DNA of 64,000 nucleotides from Thiothrix phosphatis (GTDB lineage Bacteria > Pseudomonadota > Gammaproteobacteria > Thiotrichales > Thiotrichaceae): the NCBI RefSeq assembly GCF_035668035.1, contig NZ_JAYMYJ010000012.1, forward strand, positions 1-64,000, given 5' to 3'. The notes under the pieces are model-generated. The model had not been told where the DNA came from and searched no databases. It was given only the letters and a program-made list of their open reading frames with translations. The translations under genes were made by a program, and so were the position numbers. Of the stretch, positions 8,398 to 16,087 are shown one piece after another (the stretch's first letter is position 1; each line of letters starts with the position of its first letter).

Positions 8398-9677
8398 CCC
8401 GGAAAGATCCTTCCCTGCTCCTCACCAGCATACTCTCCACGATCGCCCGCTTTGCCGGGGTCGGGCTGAATTTCGTGGTCGCCATCACCCTGACCCGCAC
8501 CTTGCCGATGGACGAGGCGGGAATGGTCTTCATGCTGATGACGCTGGTGACGGGCGTTTCCCTGTTCAGCCGCATGGGGGTGGAACAGTGGCTGGTGCGG
8601 GATGTGGCGCGCATCCAGGAAACCGCCACAGACCAACAGGGCATGCATTTGCGCGCCGCCTACCGCCTGGTGCTGGTCAGCAGCGGCGTTTTCATGTTGG
8701 GCTGGCTGGTCTTCGCGCCATTGTCGCAACACTGGCTGTTTGATGACGCCATCCGGATGCCGCCGTTGCTGCTGGCGGGCGGCGGCATCCTGTTCTTCAA
8801 TCTGGTGATGCTGAATTCATCGTTTTTGAAAGCCATCCGCCATACATCCGAATCCATCCTGGTGCAGAATTCATTGCCAGCGGTGGCCTATATGTTGCTG
8901 ATCCTGGCGTTCTGGCCGGTGTTCAGGGAAAACCAGCATTACCTGTTGCTGTATACCGCTTCGCTGTTGCTGGCGGGCGTTGCGTCCTTTCACTGGCTGC
9001 GGCCATGGTGGCACTGCCTGCATCCGACCCAGAGCGGCCACTTCAGCGTGCGCGATGTTTTGGCGCAATCACTGCCGCTGGCGCCAGTGTCGTTTTTTTC
9101 TTTCCTGATGCTGTGGGCGGACACCCTGCTGACCGGCCTGCTGTTGAACAACGCCGATGTGGCGCTGTTTACGGTGGCGGCCCGGCTATCGTTTGTCAGC
9201 CTGTTTTTCCTGGGGGCGCTGGACGCCACCATCTACCCGCGCCTGCTGAAGATCCACAAGCATCAGCCGGAACAACTGGCGCGCTTTTTCTGGCAGGCAA
9301 CCGGATTGGTGGCGGGCGTGCTGGGTGCCGTCACCTTGCTGCTGCTGTTGCTGGGCGATACGTTGCTGGCAGTGTTCAAGCCGGAGTATGTACAAGCAGG
9401 AGGGACGCTGGCGATCCTGCTGGCAGCGCAACTGGCGCGAGCATTGAGCCTGACATTTTCCTTCATGTTCATCATCCAGGAGCAGGTTCGCCACCTCAAC
9501 ATCATGTTGGGAATGGCGCTGGTTGTGAACATTATCGCCAACCTGCTGCTGATTCCGGCCTACGGCATTGAGGGTGCCGCCAGCGCCACGCTAGTGGCCA
9601 ATCTGGCGCTGACCAGCGGCGTGGCGGCGCTGTTCTTTAAAAACCATCTGCTGGGCAAACATGATGGGGTTTTATAG
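8394..9677 (+). CDS. Wzx-like polysaccharide flippase (MOP superfamily)
   Basis: A 427-residue polytopic membrane protein of the Polysacc_synt/MATE fold. It starts SILSTIARFAGVGLNFVVAI, the typical first helix, and hydrophobic segments run to the C-terminus. Wzx flips undecaprenyl-diphosphate-linked repeat units to the periplasm. Its ATG overlaps the previous stop (ATGA), and a Wzy-like gene follows 9 nt downstream, as in Wzx/Wzy-dependent loci. Confidence 0.88.
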   Translation: MTRKDPSLLLTSILSTIARFAGVGLNFVVAITLTRTLPMDEAGMVFMLMTLVTGVSLFSRMGVEQWLVRDVARIQETATDQQGMHLRAAYRLVLVSSGVFMLGWLVFAPLSQHWLFDDAIRMPPLLLAGGGILFFNLVMLNSSFLKAIRHTSESILVQNSLPAVAYMLLILAFWPVFRENQHYLLLYTASLLLAGVASFHWLRPWWHCLHPTQSGHFSVRDVLAQSLPLAPVSFFSFLMLWADTLLTGLLLNNADVALFTVAARLSFVSLFFLGALDATIYPRLLKIHKHQPEQLARFFWQATGLVAGVLGAVTLLLLLLGDTLLAVFKPEYVQAGGTLAILLAAQLARALSLTFSFMFIIQEQVRHLNIMLGMALVVNIIANLLLIPAYGIEGAASATLVANLALTSGVAALFFKNHLLGKHDGVL

Positions 9678-9686
9678 GGCAGCTGC

Positions 9687-10991
9687 ATGTTGAGAGTCAT
9701 CGCCATCCTGTTTGTCATTTCGATTTTCATCCCGGTGGAGTTCTATACCATGCTGGGGTCGGTGCGGATCGAAGCCTACCGCGTTGTGCTGGGGTTGGCG
9801 CTGCTGTATGCAGTCTTCAATTTCCGTCAGGTGTTACAGGATGCCGATCTGGTGGATATTCTGCTGGTCGCCCTGACCGCCTTGGTGTTCGCCAGCTTCT
9901 GGGCCAATCACGGCATACAAAAAGCGGTGGAGTCGACAGGGATTTTCGCTATCGAAACCCTTGGCGCGTTTTATCTGGCGCGCCTGTTCATCAATTCACC
10001 GCAGCGTTTTTACTGGTTCAACCAAATTTTTATTACGGTGTTGGCCTTGCTGACGGCCTTCACCTTGTACGAAGCGTTCACCCAGCACCGTGTCCTGCAT
10101 GAAATCGCTGAAAAAATTACCGGGCATCAGGCGTTGGACCCTAGGCTATACACACACTATTACATTCGTGGCGGCATCATGCGGGCCACCAGCCTGTTTG
10201 CCCATCCAATACTGTACGGGACGTTGCTGGCGATGTTTTTCCCGTTTGCAGTGCTGCTGGCATGGCGCAGCCATAGGCTGGGAACTTGGGCCAGTTTGGG
10301 CGGGCTGGTGACATCCATGGTTCTGACGCTGTCTTCCGCCCCGTTGCTGTCGATCATTTTTCAGACGCTCATCGGCATCCTGGCGACCTTCTGGCATAAC
10401 GCCCGTAAATTCTGGGTATCGCTCTTTTTTGGCGGGCTGGCGACGGCGATGCTGATTGAGGCGATGTCCAACCGGGGTTTTTTTGGCGTCCTGATTTCCT
10501 ACCTGACCTTCAACCCCAACACTGGCTATTTCCGCATCCTGCAATGGCAGTACACGGCTGATGACATCGCCGACAACCTGACCCTGGGGATCGGCCATCA
10601 CGACTGGACACGCCCGTATTGGATGGAATGGATGGGCAACAGCATCGACAGTTTCTGGCTGTTGCTGATCCTGCAACATGGCCTGTTTGCCCTGATCCTG
10701 TTGTTGGCCGCCTGCCTGTATGCGGCCTTCCACACCCTGAATCTGGCGCACCGGCATTGCGGGCAGCACCGTTGGATGGTGACAGCCTGGATATTGTCAT
10801 TCATGTCGCTGATCCTGATTGGTTTTACGGTGGATTACTTCGGCAAGCTGCACCCTTTGTTTTTCTTCATGCTGGGGGCGATCAGCTGGGCGCGTGACTA
10901 CCCGCAATGGAACCGTCAAGCGGAAGAACTGGCGTCCAGCGGCGATTCCTCCAATACTGTCAACCGCGATGATAGGGAAACGACGGCATAA
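9687..10991 (+). CDS. Wzy-like O-antigen polymerase/ligase family membrane protein
   Basis: A 434-residue polytopic protein starting MLRVIAILFVISIFIPVEFY, with many hydrophobic helices and a central hydrophilic loop (residues about 120-165 and 270-310) typical of Wzy/WaaL periplasmic loops. Such proteins polymerise or ligate lipid-linked glycans in the periplasm. Because it sits directly after the flippase and the locus has a Wzc-type regulator, polymerase is more likely than ligase. An AGGG site precedes the ATG. Confidence 0.8.
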   Translation: MLRVIAILFVISIFIPVEFYTMLGSVRIEAYRVVLGLALLYAVFNFRQVLQDADLVDILLVALTALVFASFWANHGIQKAVESTGIFAIETLGAFYLARLFINSPQRFYWFNQIFITVLALLTAFTLYEAFTQHRVLHEIAEKITGHQALDPRLYTHYYIRGGIMRATSLFAHPILYGTLLAMFFPFAVLLAWRSHRLGTWASLGGLVTSMVLTLSSAPLLSIIFQTLIGILATFWHNARKFWVSLFFGGLATAMLIEAMSNRGFFGVLISYLTFNPNTGYFRILQWQYTADDIADNLTLGIGHHDWTRPYWMEWMGNSIDSFWLLLILQHGLFALILLLAACLYAAFHTLNLAHRHCGQHRWMVTAWILSFMSLILIGFTVDYFGKLHPLFFFMLGAISWARDYPQWNRQAEELASSGDSSNTVNRDDRETTA

Positions 10992-10992
10992 A

Positions 10993-11451
10993 ATGAGACT
11001 ACGTTTTATCAACCAAAGAGTGTTTATGTGGCTGGTGGGTCTCCGTAATGGCTTATTATGGCTACGGACATGGGGCTTCCGCACGTTGTACGGCATGAAT
11101 ATCGCCCCTGACGTGCGCATTTCCTTCAAGGCACGCTTGGACAAGACCAACCCGCGCTGCATCGAAATCGGGGAAAAGACCTACATTGCGTTTGACGCCA
11201 TCATTCTGGCGCATGACTACGCCACCCGGCGTCACGGCGGCCGGTTTGAGCAAAAAACACGTATTGGCTGTAACTGCTTTATTGGTTGCGCCGCCATTAT
11301 TTTGCCGGGCGTCACTATCGGCGACCAGGTCATCGTGGGCGCTGGCAGCGTTGTCACCCGAGATGTCCCCGCCCATTCCATTGTGGCAGGCAATCCGGCC
11401 AAGGTGGTGCGCTCCGGCATTCAAACCATTGCCTATGGGAGGCTGGCATGA
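10993..11451 (+). CDS. Hexapeptide-repeat acyltransferase (left-handed beta-helix)
   Basis: A 152-residue LbH protein. The N-terminal hydrophobic part (residues 5-30) is followed by hexapeptide turns around IAPDVRISFKA, IEIGEKTYIAFDAI, TRIGCNCFIGCAAII and VTIGDQVIVGAGSVV, closing with the VAGNPAKVVR cap typical of serine/galactoside O-acetyltransferases. LAHDY supplies the likely catalytic His. It probably O-acetylates a sugar of the repeat unit. The start MRLRF lies 1 nt after the preceding stop; the open frame upstream is not family-like. Confidence 0.85.
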   Translation: MRLRFINQRVFMWLVGLRNGLLWLRTWGFRTLYGMNIAPDVRISFKARLDKTNPRCIEIGEKTYIAFDAIILAHDYATRRHGGRFEQKTRIGCNCFIGCAAIILPGVTIGDQVIVGAGSVVTRDVPAHSIVAGNPAKVVRSGIQTIAYGRLA

Positions 11452-12380
11452 GCCAAACAGCCCCTGAAATCAGCGTCATCCTCGTTTCCTACAACACGGT
11501 TGGCTATATCCGCCGGGCGTTGGAGTCCCTCTACCGGGAAACACAACTGGCCACCTTTGAAGTGATTGTGGTGGACAATGCCTCCAGTGACAATTCCGCC
11601 GCCATGATCCGGCAGTTTTTCCCACAGGCCACGCTGATCGAATCCGGCTCCAACCTGGGGTTTGCAGGCGGTGTGCAATTGGGGGCCAAACAGGCGCAGG
11701 GGCAATACCTGCTGCTGCTCAATCCCGACACCATCATCTTGAACGCCGCTGTTGACCGCTTGTTGCACTTCGCCAAACTGTGCCCTGACAATGGCATATG
11801 GAGCGGCGTCACCCGCAATCAGGACATGAGCCTGAACACCCAGCACGCCTGGGCCAGACCCAGTTTCCCCGACCTGTTGTTCAGCGCGTTGGGCCTGAGC
11901 AAACTGTTCAGCAACACCTGCCTGTTCAATCATGCCAATTACGGTTGCTGGAAACGTGACAGCGTCAAGGAAGTCGATATTGTTTCCGGCTGCTTTTTTC
12001 TCACCAGCCGCGCGTTGTGGGACAAGCTGGGCGGGCTAGACCCCAGTTTTTTCATGTACGCCGAAGAAGCCGATTATTGCCTGCGGGCCAAAGCGCTAGG
12101 TTATCAGCCGATTGTGACACCTGACGCCCAGATTGTTCACCATGGCGGCGTCAGCCACAGCCATTTTTCCGGCAAATTGGTCAAGCTGTTGAAAGGCAAG
12201 GTGGAACTGATCAACCGGCATGTCTCCCCGGCCAAACGCCCGGCATACAGGTTTCTGCTGTACCTGTATGTCCTAAACAAATACTTGTTGCACAGCCTGT
12301 TGAAGCCCCGTTCCGAACAGCGCCGGGAATGGCAGGCTGTCTTCGCCCAACGCGCCGACTGGCTACAGGGATACCGTTGA
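11448..12380 (+). CDS. GT2 family glycosyltransferase, rhamnosyltransferase-like
   Basis: A 310-residue GT-A glycosyltransferase. It begins ISVILVSYNTVGYIRRAL, has VVDNASSDNS (nucleotide binding), NLGFAGGVQLG and LLLLNPDT (the metal-binding Asp region), then GCFFLTSRALWDKLGG and YAEEADYCLRAKALGY, which are typical of the WbbL rhamnosyltransferase group. ATGA overlap with the acyltransferase gene. With RmlB in the locus, a deoxyhexose donor is plausible but unproven. Confidence 0.88.
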   Translation: MSQTAPEISVILVSYNTVGYIRRALESLYRETQLATFEVIVVDNASSDNSAAMIRQFFPQATLIESGSNLGFAGGVQLGAKQAQGQYLLLLNPDTIILNAAVDRLLHFAKLCPDNGIWSGVTRNQDMSLNTQHAWARPSFPDLLFSALGLSKLFSNTCLFNHANYGCWKRDSVKEVDIVSGCFFLTSRALWDKLGGLDPSFFMYAEEADYCLRAKALGYQPIVTPDAQIVHHGGVSHSHFSGKLVKLLKGKVELINRHVSPAKRPAYRFLLYLYVLNKYLLHSLLKPRSEQRREWQAVFAQRADWLQGYR

Positions 12381-13207
12381 TGGCCACCGTCATTGTCCCT
12401 GCGCATAATGAGGCCAGCGTCATCCGCCGCTGTCTGGATAGCTTGGTGAAACAGCCAGGGATGGATACCCTGATTGTCGCCTGCAACGGTTGCACCGATA
12501 ACACCGTTGAAATTGTCCGCAATGAATACCCACAGGCGATCTGCCTGGAAATTGCCAAGCCTTCCAAAGTCCATGCATTGAATGAGGCGGAAAAATGCCT
12601 GACAAGTTGGCCGGTGTTCTATATCGACGCCGACACGCAGCTGGCACCGAACGCTGTCCAGGCCATTACGCAAGCATTGGCGGCGGACAGCGGCACCCTG
12701 CTGGCGGCACCAGAGCCAGTGATTGACACATCCCAATCTTCTTGGCCAGTGCGGCAGTATTACCGCCTCTGGCTGCAACTGCCGTATATCCGCGATGGCG
12801 TGGTGGCGACTTGCAGTTACGTCATTACCCAATCCGGCCGCCAACGCTTCCGTGAATTCCCGCCCATCATCAATGATGATGGCTTTGTCCGCTGCCAGTT
12901 TGAACGCCAGGAACGCCGCAATATTCCAGGGGCGCAAATTTTCATTACTGCGCCGCGTAACCTTGCGTCACTCATCAAGATCAAGACCCGCGCCCGGCTT
13001 GGCAATATGCAGCTGGCTGCTGCCAGGTTGTGTCCCAAAACAGACAAAAAGCTTTACGCGCGTATCTTGCGCGACAAACTCCTCAGCTGGGAGTTCATTC
13101 CGGCCATCGTCTATTTGTTGATTGCCAGCGCCATCCGCTTTCGGGCTTCCCGGCAATTCCGCCAGATTCATAGTTATACATGGGAGAAAGACCAGTCTTC
13201 CCGGTGA
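12380..13207 (+). CDS. GT2 family glycosyltransferase
   Basis: A 275-residue GT-A enzyme beginning ATVIVPAHNEASVIRRCLDSL, with IVACNGCTDNT and YIDADTQLAPNAV (the DxD metal-binding motif). The C-terminal part has a hydrophobic segment near residues 240-260 (FIPAIVYLLIASAI), which may associate with the membrane. The ATG shares its A with the previous TGA. It is the last gene before the 330-nt leader. Donor and acceptor are unknown. Confidence 0.87.
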   Translation: MATVIVPAHNEASVIRRCLDSLVKQPGMDTLIVACNGCTDNTVEIVRNEYPQAICLEIAKPSKVHALNEAEKCLTSWPVFYIDADTQLAPNAVQAITQALAADSGTLLAAPEPVIDTSQSSWPVRQYYRLWLQLPYIRDGVVATCSYVITQSGRQRFREFPPIINDDGFVRCQFERQERRNIPGAQIFITAPRNLASLIKIKTRARLGNMQLAAARLCPKTDKKLYARILRDKLLSWEFIPAIVYLLIASAIRFRASRQFRQIHSYTWEKDQSSR

Positions 13208-13314
13208 TGCAATTGCAACAAAATGTGTCCCTGCCACCCCAATCAGGAGGTTGTTACTTGTGTTTTTTTTACGACAAAGCTGCTGTAAATAAGCTATATT
13301 AGGAGGCAGTTTAA

Positions 13315-13340
13315 GCAGCCGATGAGTGTCTTCAGGCTGC
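13315..13340 (+). repeat. Leader hairpin 1
   Basis: GCAGCC and GGCTGC arms (6 bp, perfect) enclose a 14-nt loop in the leader of the initiating transferase gene. An extra AGCTGCT copy just upstream could pair alternatively with the left arm, which would allow two mutually exclusive folds. Confidence 0.35.
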
Positions 13341-13494
13341 GTGGCGGTTGAACAATCATATTATATAACAAATGGATGGTTGTTTTTGTGCCACTTATGA
13401 GCTTGCTTGTAAAGTAAAATGAGGTGTTGTTTTCTTGCATCAGCCATCACGCCTATTGCGCGAGGGGAAAGTTGGTTCATTAATAATACACTCC

Positions 13495-13520
13495 ATGGCG
13501 ATGTCTGCGGCAGACGCCAT
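13495..13520 (+). repeat. Leader hairpin 2 close to the ribosome-binding site
   Basis: ATGGC and GTCTG pair with CAGAC and GCCAT around a small loop, with a short bulge on the left arm. It ends a few nt before the AGAGGAC ribosome-binding site of the following gene, so it could affect translation. Confidence 0.4.
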
Positions 13521-13537
13521 TAGAGGACAACAGTTGA

Positions 13538-14938
13538 ATGGAAAATTTGAAAGCAAACAATAAAATCAGCTCCGAACTGATCTACCGGACAACGGATACG
13601 CTCATCATTATGGGCATCCTCCTGCTCGCTTCCCTATATTCCCGCACCTACAACATGGAAGGCTATCTGGCCGTCGCATTAGGCGGCGCACTCCTGTTTG
13701 GTTTTGTTGGCCGCTTCAGCGACATCTACACCTCCTGGGGCGGACGCCCATTTCTGCGCGATGAGGTCATACGTTTGGTTATGACCTGGCTGATCACCTT
13801 TTTGTTCCTGATCTTTTTCATTTTTGCATTAAAAATATCCGAACAGTTTTCCCGCTTTATATTGATCAGCTGGCTATTGCTCACACCACTCTTACTGATT
13901 GGCAACCGTTACGCCCTGCGCTCCCTGCAACGGTCGCTCAAGCGCATTGGCCTTAACAACCGCACCATCGCCATTGCGGGCATTACTGAACAAGGCTTGC
14001 ATTTTGCTGAAATGCTTGAAAAACAACCAGAATCAGGATTTCAGATTGCCGGTTTCTACCATCTTGACGACGAGGCAGACGCCACGAATTTGCCTAGCTG
14101 CTACGCTTGCCTGGGAAATATCCAAACCATGGTGAAGGCAGCCCGTACCGGCGAATGGGACCAAATCTATCTGGCTCCGGCGGCAGGGCAATCCGCATCC
14201 TCCTTGCGCTTAATCAATGAACTTGCTGACACGCTGACCCCTATCCGCCTGATTCCTGATGACTTCACCAATTCATTGCTGCACAGCCGTTACATGGAAA
14301 TCGCCGAGACACCCGTCCTGCATATTTATGACGCGCCTTTGTCATTGCAAAGTGCTGTCATCAAACGCCTGGAAGACCTGTTCCTGGGGTTGTTGATCCT
14401 GTTGCTGGTGTCCCCGTTATTGGCCATGATCGCCATCGCCATCAAGCTCGACTCCCCAGGGCCGGTGTTGTTCAGGCAAACCCGTCATGGGTTGCGCGGC
14501 GAGAAATTTGCCGTGTTGAAATTCCGTACCATGCGCGTCTGTGAAAATGGCTGCAACATCAGGCAAGCCACCCGCAACGACCACCGGATCACCCGTGTAG
14601 GCGCATTTTTACGTAAGACCTCCCTGGACGAACTGCCCCAATTCATCAATGTCCTGCAAGGTCATATGTCCATTGTCGGCCCCCGCCCACACGCCGTCGC
14701 CCATAATGAAGAATACCGCCAACTGATTCCCGGCTACATGCTGCGCCATTTGATGAAGCCCGGCATTACCGGTTGGGCGCAAATCAATGGTTGGCGGGGG
14801 GAAACCGACACCTTGTTCAAAATGCAGAAACGCGTGGAGCTTGATATGGAGTACATCCGCGCCTGGAGCCTGGGGTTGGATTTGCGGATTATCCTGGTCA
14901 CCGCCGTTAAGACCTTGTATGACAAAAATGCTTACTGA
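13538..14938 (+). CDS. Undecaprenyl-phosphate sugar phosphotransferase (WcaJ/EpsB-type polyprenyl glycosylphosphotransferase)
   Basis: A 466-residue initiating transferase. Four or so N-terminal helices (residues 20-125) precede a CoA-binding-like domain (about residues 140-260) and a fifth membrane segment near 280-305. The catalytic bacterial sugar transferase domain follows, with KFRTMR, DELPQFINVL, SIVGPRPHA and PGITGWAQINGWRGET. It transfers a hexose-1-phosphate to undecaprenyl phosphate at the inner membrane, the first committed step of the repeat unit. The WcaJ group usually uses UDP-glucose, but the donor cannot be read from the sequence. Confidence 0.92.
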   Translation: MENLKANNKISSELIYRTTDTLIIMGILLLASLYSRTYNMEGYLAVALGGALLFGFVGRFSDIYTSWGGRPFLRDEVIRLVMTWLITFLFLIFFIFALKISEQFSRFILISWLLLTPLLLIGNRYALRSLQRSLKRIGLNNRTIAIAGITEQGLHFAEMLEKQPESGFQIAGFYHLDDEADATNLPSCYACLGNIQTMVKAARTGEWDQIYLAPAAGQSASSLRLINELADTLTPIRLIPDDFTNSLLHSRYMEIAETPVLHIYDAPLSLQSAVIKRLEDLFLGLLILLLVSPLLAMIAIAIKLDSPGPVLFRQTRHGLRGEKFAVLKFRTMRVCENGCNIRQATRNDHRITRVGAFLRKTSLDELPQFINVLQGHMSIVGPRPHAVAHNEEYRQLIPGYMLRHLMKPGITGWAQINGWRGETDTLFKMQKRVELDMEYIRAWSLGLDLRIILVTAVKTLYDKNAY

Positions 14939-14950
14939 GCCGGTCATCCA

Positions 14951-16033
14951 GTGAGGGTTGAACAGCTTACCTTTACCCGTTACGTGGCGGCGCTGACGGT
15001 GGTCTTTTTTCATTATGGCAAAACGGTTTTTCCTGCCGACATTCCATTGCTGAATCCTGTGGTGGCGGCTGGGCCGGTGGCAGTGAGCTACTTTTATGTC
15101 CTGTCCGGCGTCATCATGGCGATTGCTTATTACCAACCAGGCCAGCAACGGCCCTTGAAGGCATGGCGCTACTGGCTGGCGCGGGCGGCGCGCATTTACC
15201 CCGTTTACCTGTTGGCGCTGTTGCTGATGATTGCTGCCAAGCGGCATGCATCCGGCAGTGACCCGGTAACAGTTGGGTTAAGCCTCAGTATGTTGCAGGC
15301 TTGGTTTCCAGGCTTCCCGTTGACGCTGAATTCGCCGGGCTGGTCCCTATCGGTGGAGGCGTTTTTCTACCTGTGTTTCCCTTGGTTGGTCATGCTGGCG
15401 CATCGCCGCATCCGGCAGCTTGGCATTGCGGCGCTGCTGTTGTGGCTGGCGACACAAACGGGGCATACGTTATTGCTCAACTCCGGGTATTACGCGCCAT
15501 TCAATTGGCTACATGACGCCATTTTCTACAACCCGCTGATGCACCTGAACACCTTCCTCATCGGCTTCGTCGCAGGCGTATGGCTACTGGAAGGCAAATT
15601 GCGCTGGCTGCACGATCCTGGCATGAATTTGGCCGGATTGGCGGTGGTTTCATTCCTGACCCTTGCATTGCTGATGCTCCGGCCGCTATTGATCGAATAC
15701 AGCGGGATAAAATTTGACTACACCAATGGCCTGATCGCGCCGTTATTCCTACTATTCATTCTGTTGCTGGCGCTCAATGATGGCGGAATCAGCGCCTTTT
15801 TGCGCCATAAGTGGCTGGTGTTGCTGGGGGAAGCCAGCTTTTCACTGTATATCCTGCAAAAACCCCTGCACGGCCTGTATGAAAAGCTGGTGCCTGCCGC
15901 CATACCGCCCGACAGCGCCGTGCATTTCTACCTGTTCGTCATTGTGCTCACGGCTACAGCGCTGTTTTCCTTCTGGTTCTTTGAAACCCCGCTGCGCCGT
16001 TCCATCAACAACTTTGTTAACCGCTCCCCATAA
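14951..16033 (+). CDS. Acyltransferase-3 family membrane protein
   Basis: A 360-residue AT3 protein with about ten hydrophobic helices. It begins VEQLTFTRYVAALTVVFFHY, which contains the catalytic His of the family, and later has LSVEAFFYLCFPWLV, a hallmark of the AT3 core. It ends with a helix and a short basic tail. Such proteins O-acylate surface glycans across the inner membrane. A GTG start 12 nt after the previous stop is used; no good ATG alternative exists near the N-terminal motif. Confidence 0.88.
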   Translation: MRVEQLTFTRYVAALTVVFFHYGKTVFPADIPLLNPVVAAGPVAVSYFYVLSGVIMAIAYYQPGQQRPLKAWRYWLARAARIYPVYLLALLLMIAAKRHASGSDPVTVGLSLSMLQAWFPGFPLTLNSPGWSLSVEAFFYLCFPWLVMLAHRRIRQLGIAALLLWLATQTGHTLLLNSGYYAPFNWLHDAIFYNPLMHLNTFLIGFVAGVWLLEGKLRWLHDPGMNLAGLAVVSFLTLALLMLRPLLIEYSGIKFDYTNGLIAPLFLLFILLLALNDGGISAFLRHKWLVLLGEASFSLYILQKPLHGLYEKLVPAAIPPDSAVHFYLFVIVLTATALFSFWFFETPLRRSINNFVNRSP

Positions 16034-16037
16034 GAAT

Positions 16038-16046
16038 TGCTACAAT
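16038..16046 (+). promoter_or_regulatory. Possible extended -10 element before the Wzc-like gene
   Basis: TTGCTACAAT has the TGnTAnAAT form of an extended -10. It would place transcription start near 16053 and favour the ATG at 16088 as translation start. No good -35 accompanies it. Confidence 0.3.
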
Positions 16047-16087
16047 CGGGCGCTGAAAATCAATCTGCCCATACAGACCATCCAACC

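Larger units (their letters stand above)
13208..13537 (+). promoter_or_regulatory. 330-nt leader inside the polysaccharide locus
   Basis: No ORF of substance is visible. The stretch is AT-rich relative to its neighbours and holds two hairpins, described as separate entries. An AT-rich TATTATATAAC patch at 13359-13369 could hold a promoter -10, but I could not pair it with a good -35. It probably carries the promoter and a structured 5' leader for the downstream three-gene block. It does not match the GEMM c-di-GMP riboswitch core as I know it. Confidence 0.5.

Noticed and set aside
13208..13537. GEMM-type c-di-GMP riboswitch
   Set aside because: The conserved core with GCAAACC and the tetraloop receptor could not be found; only generic hairpins are visible.
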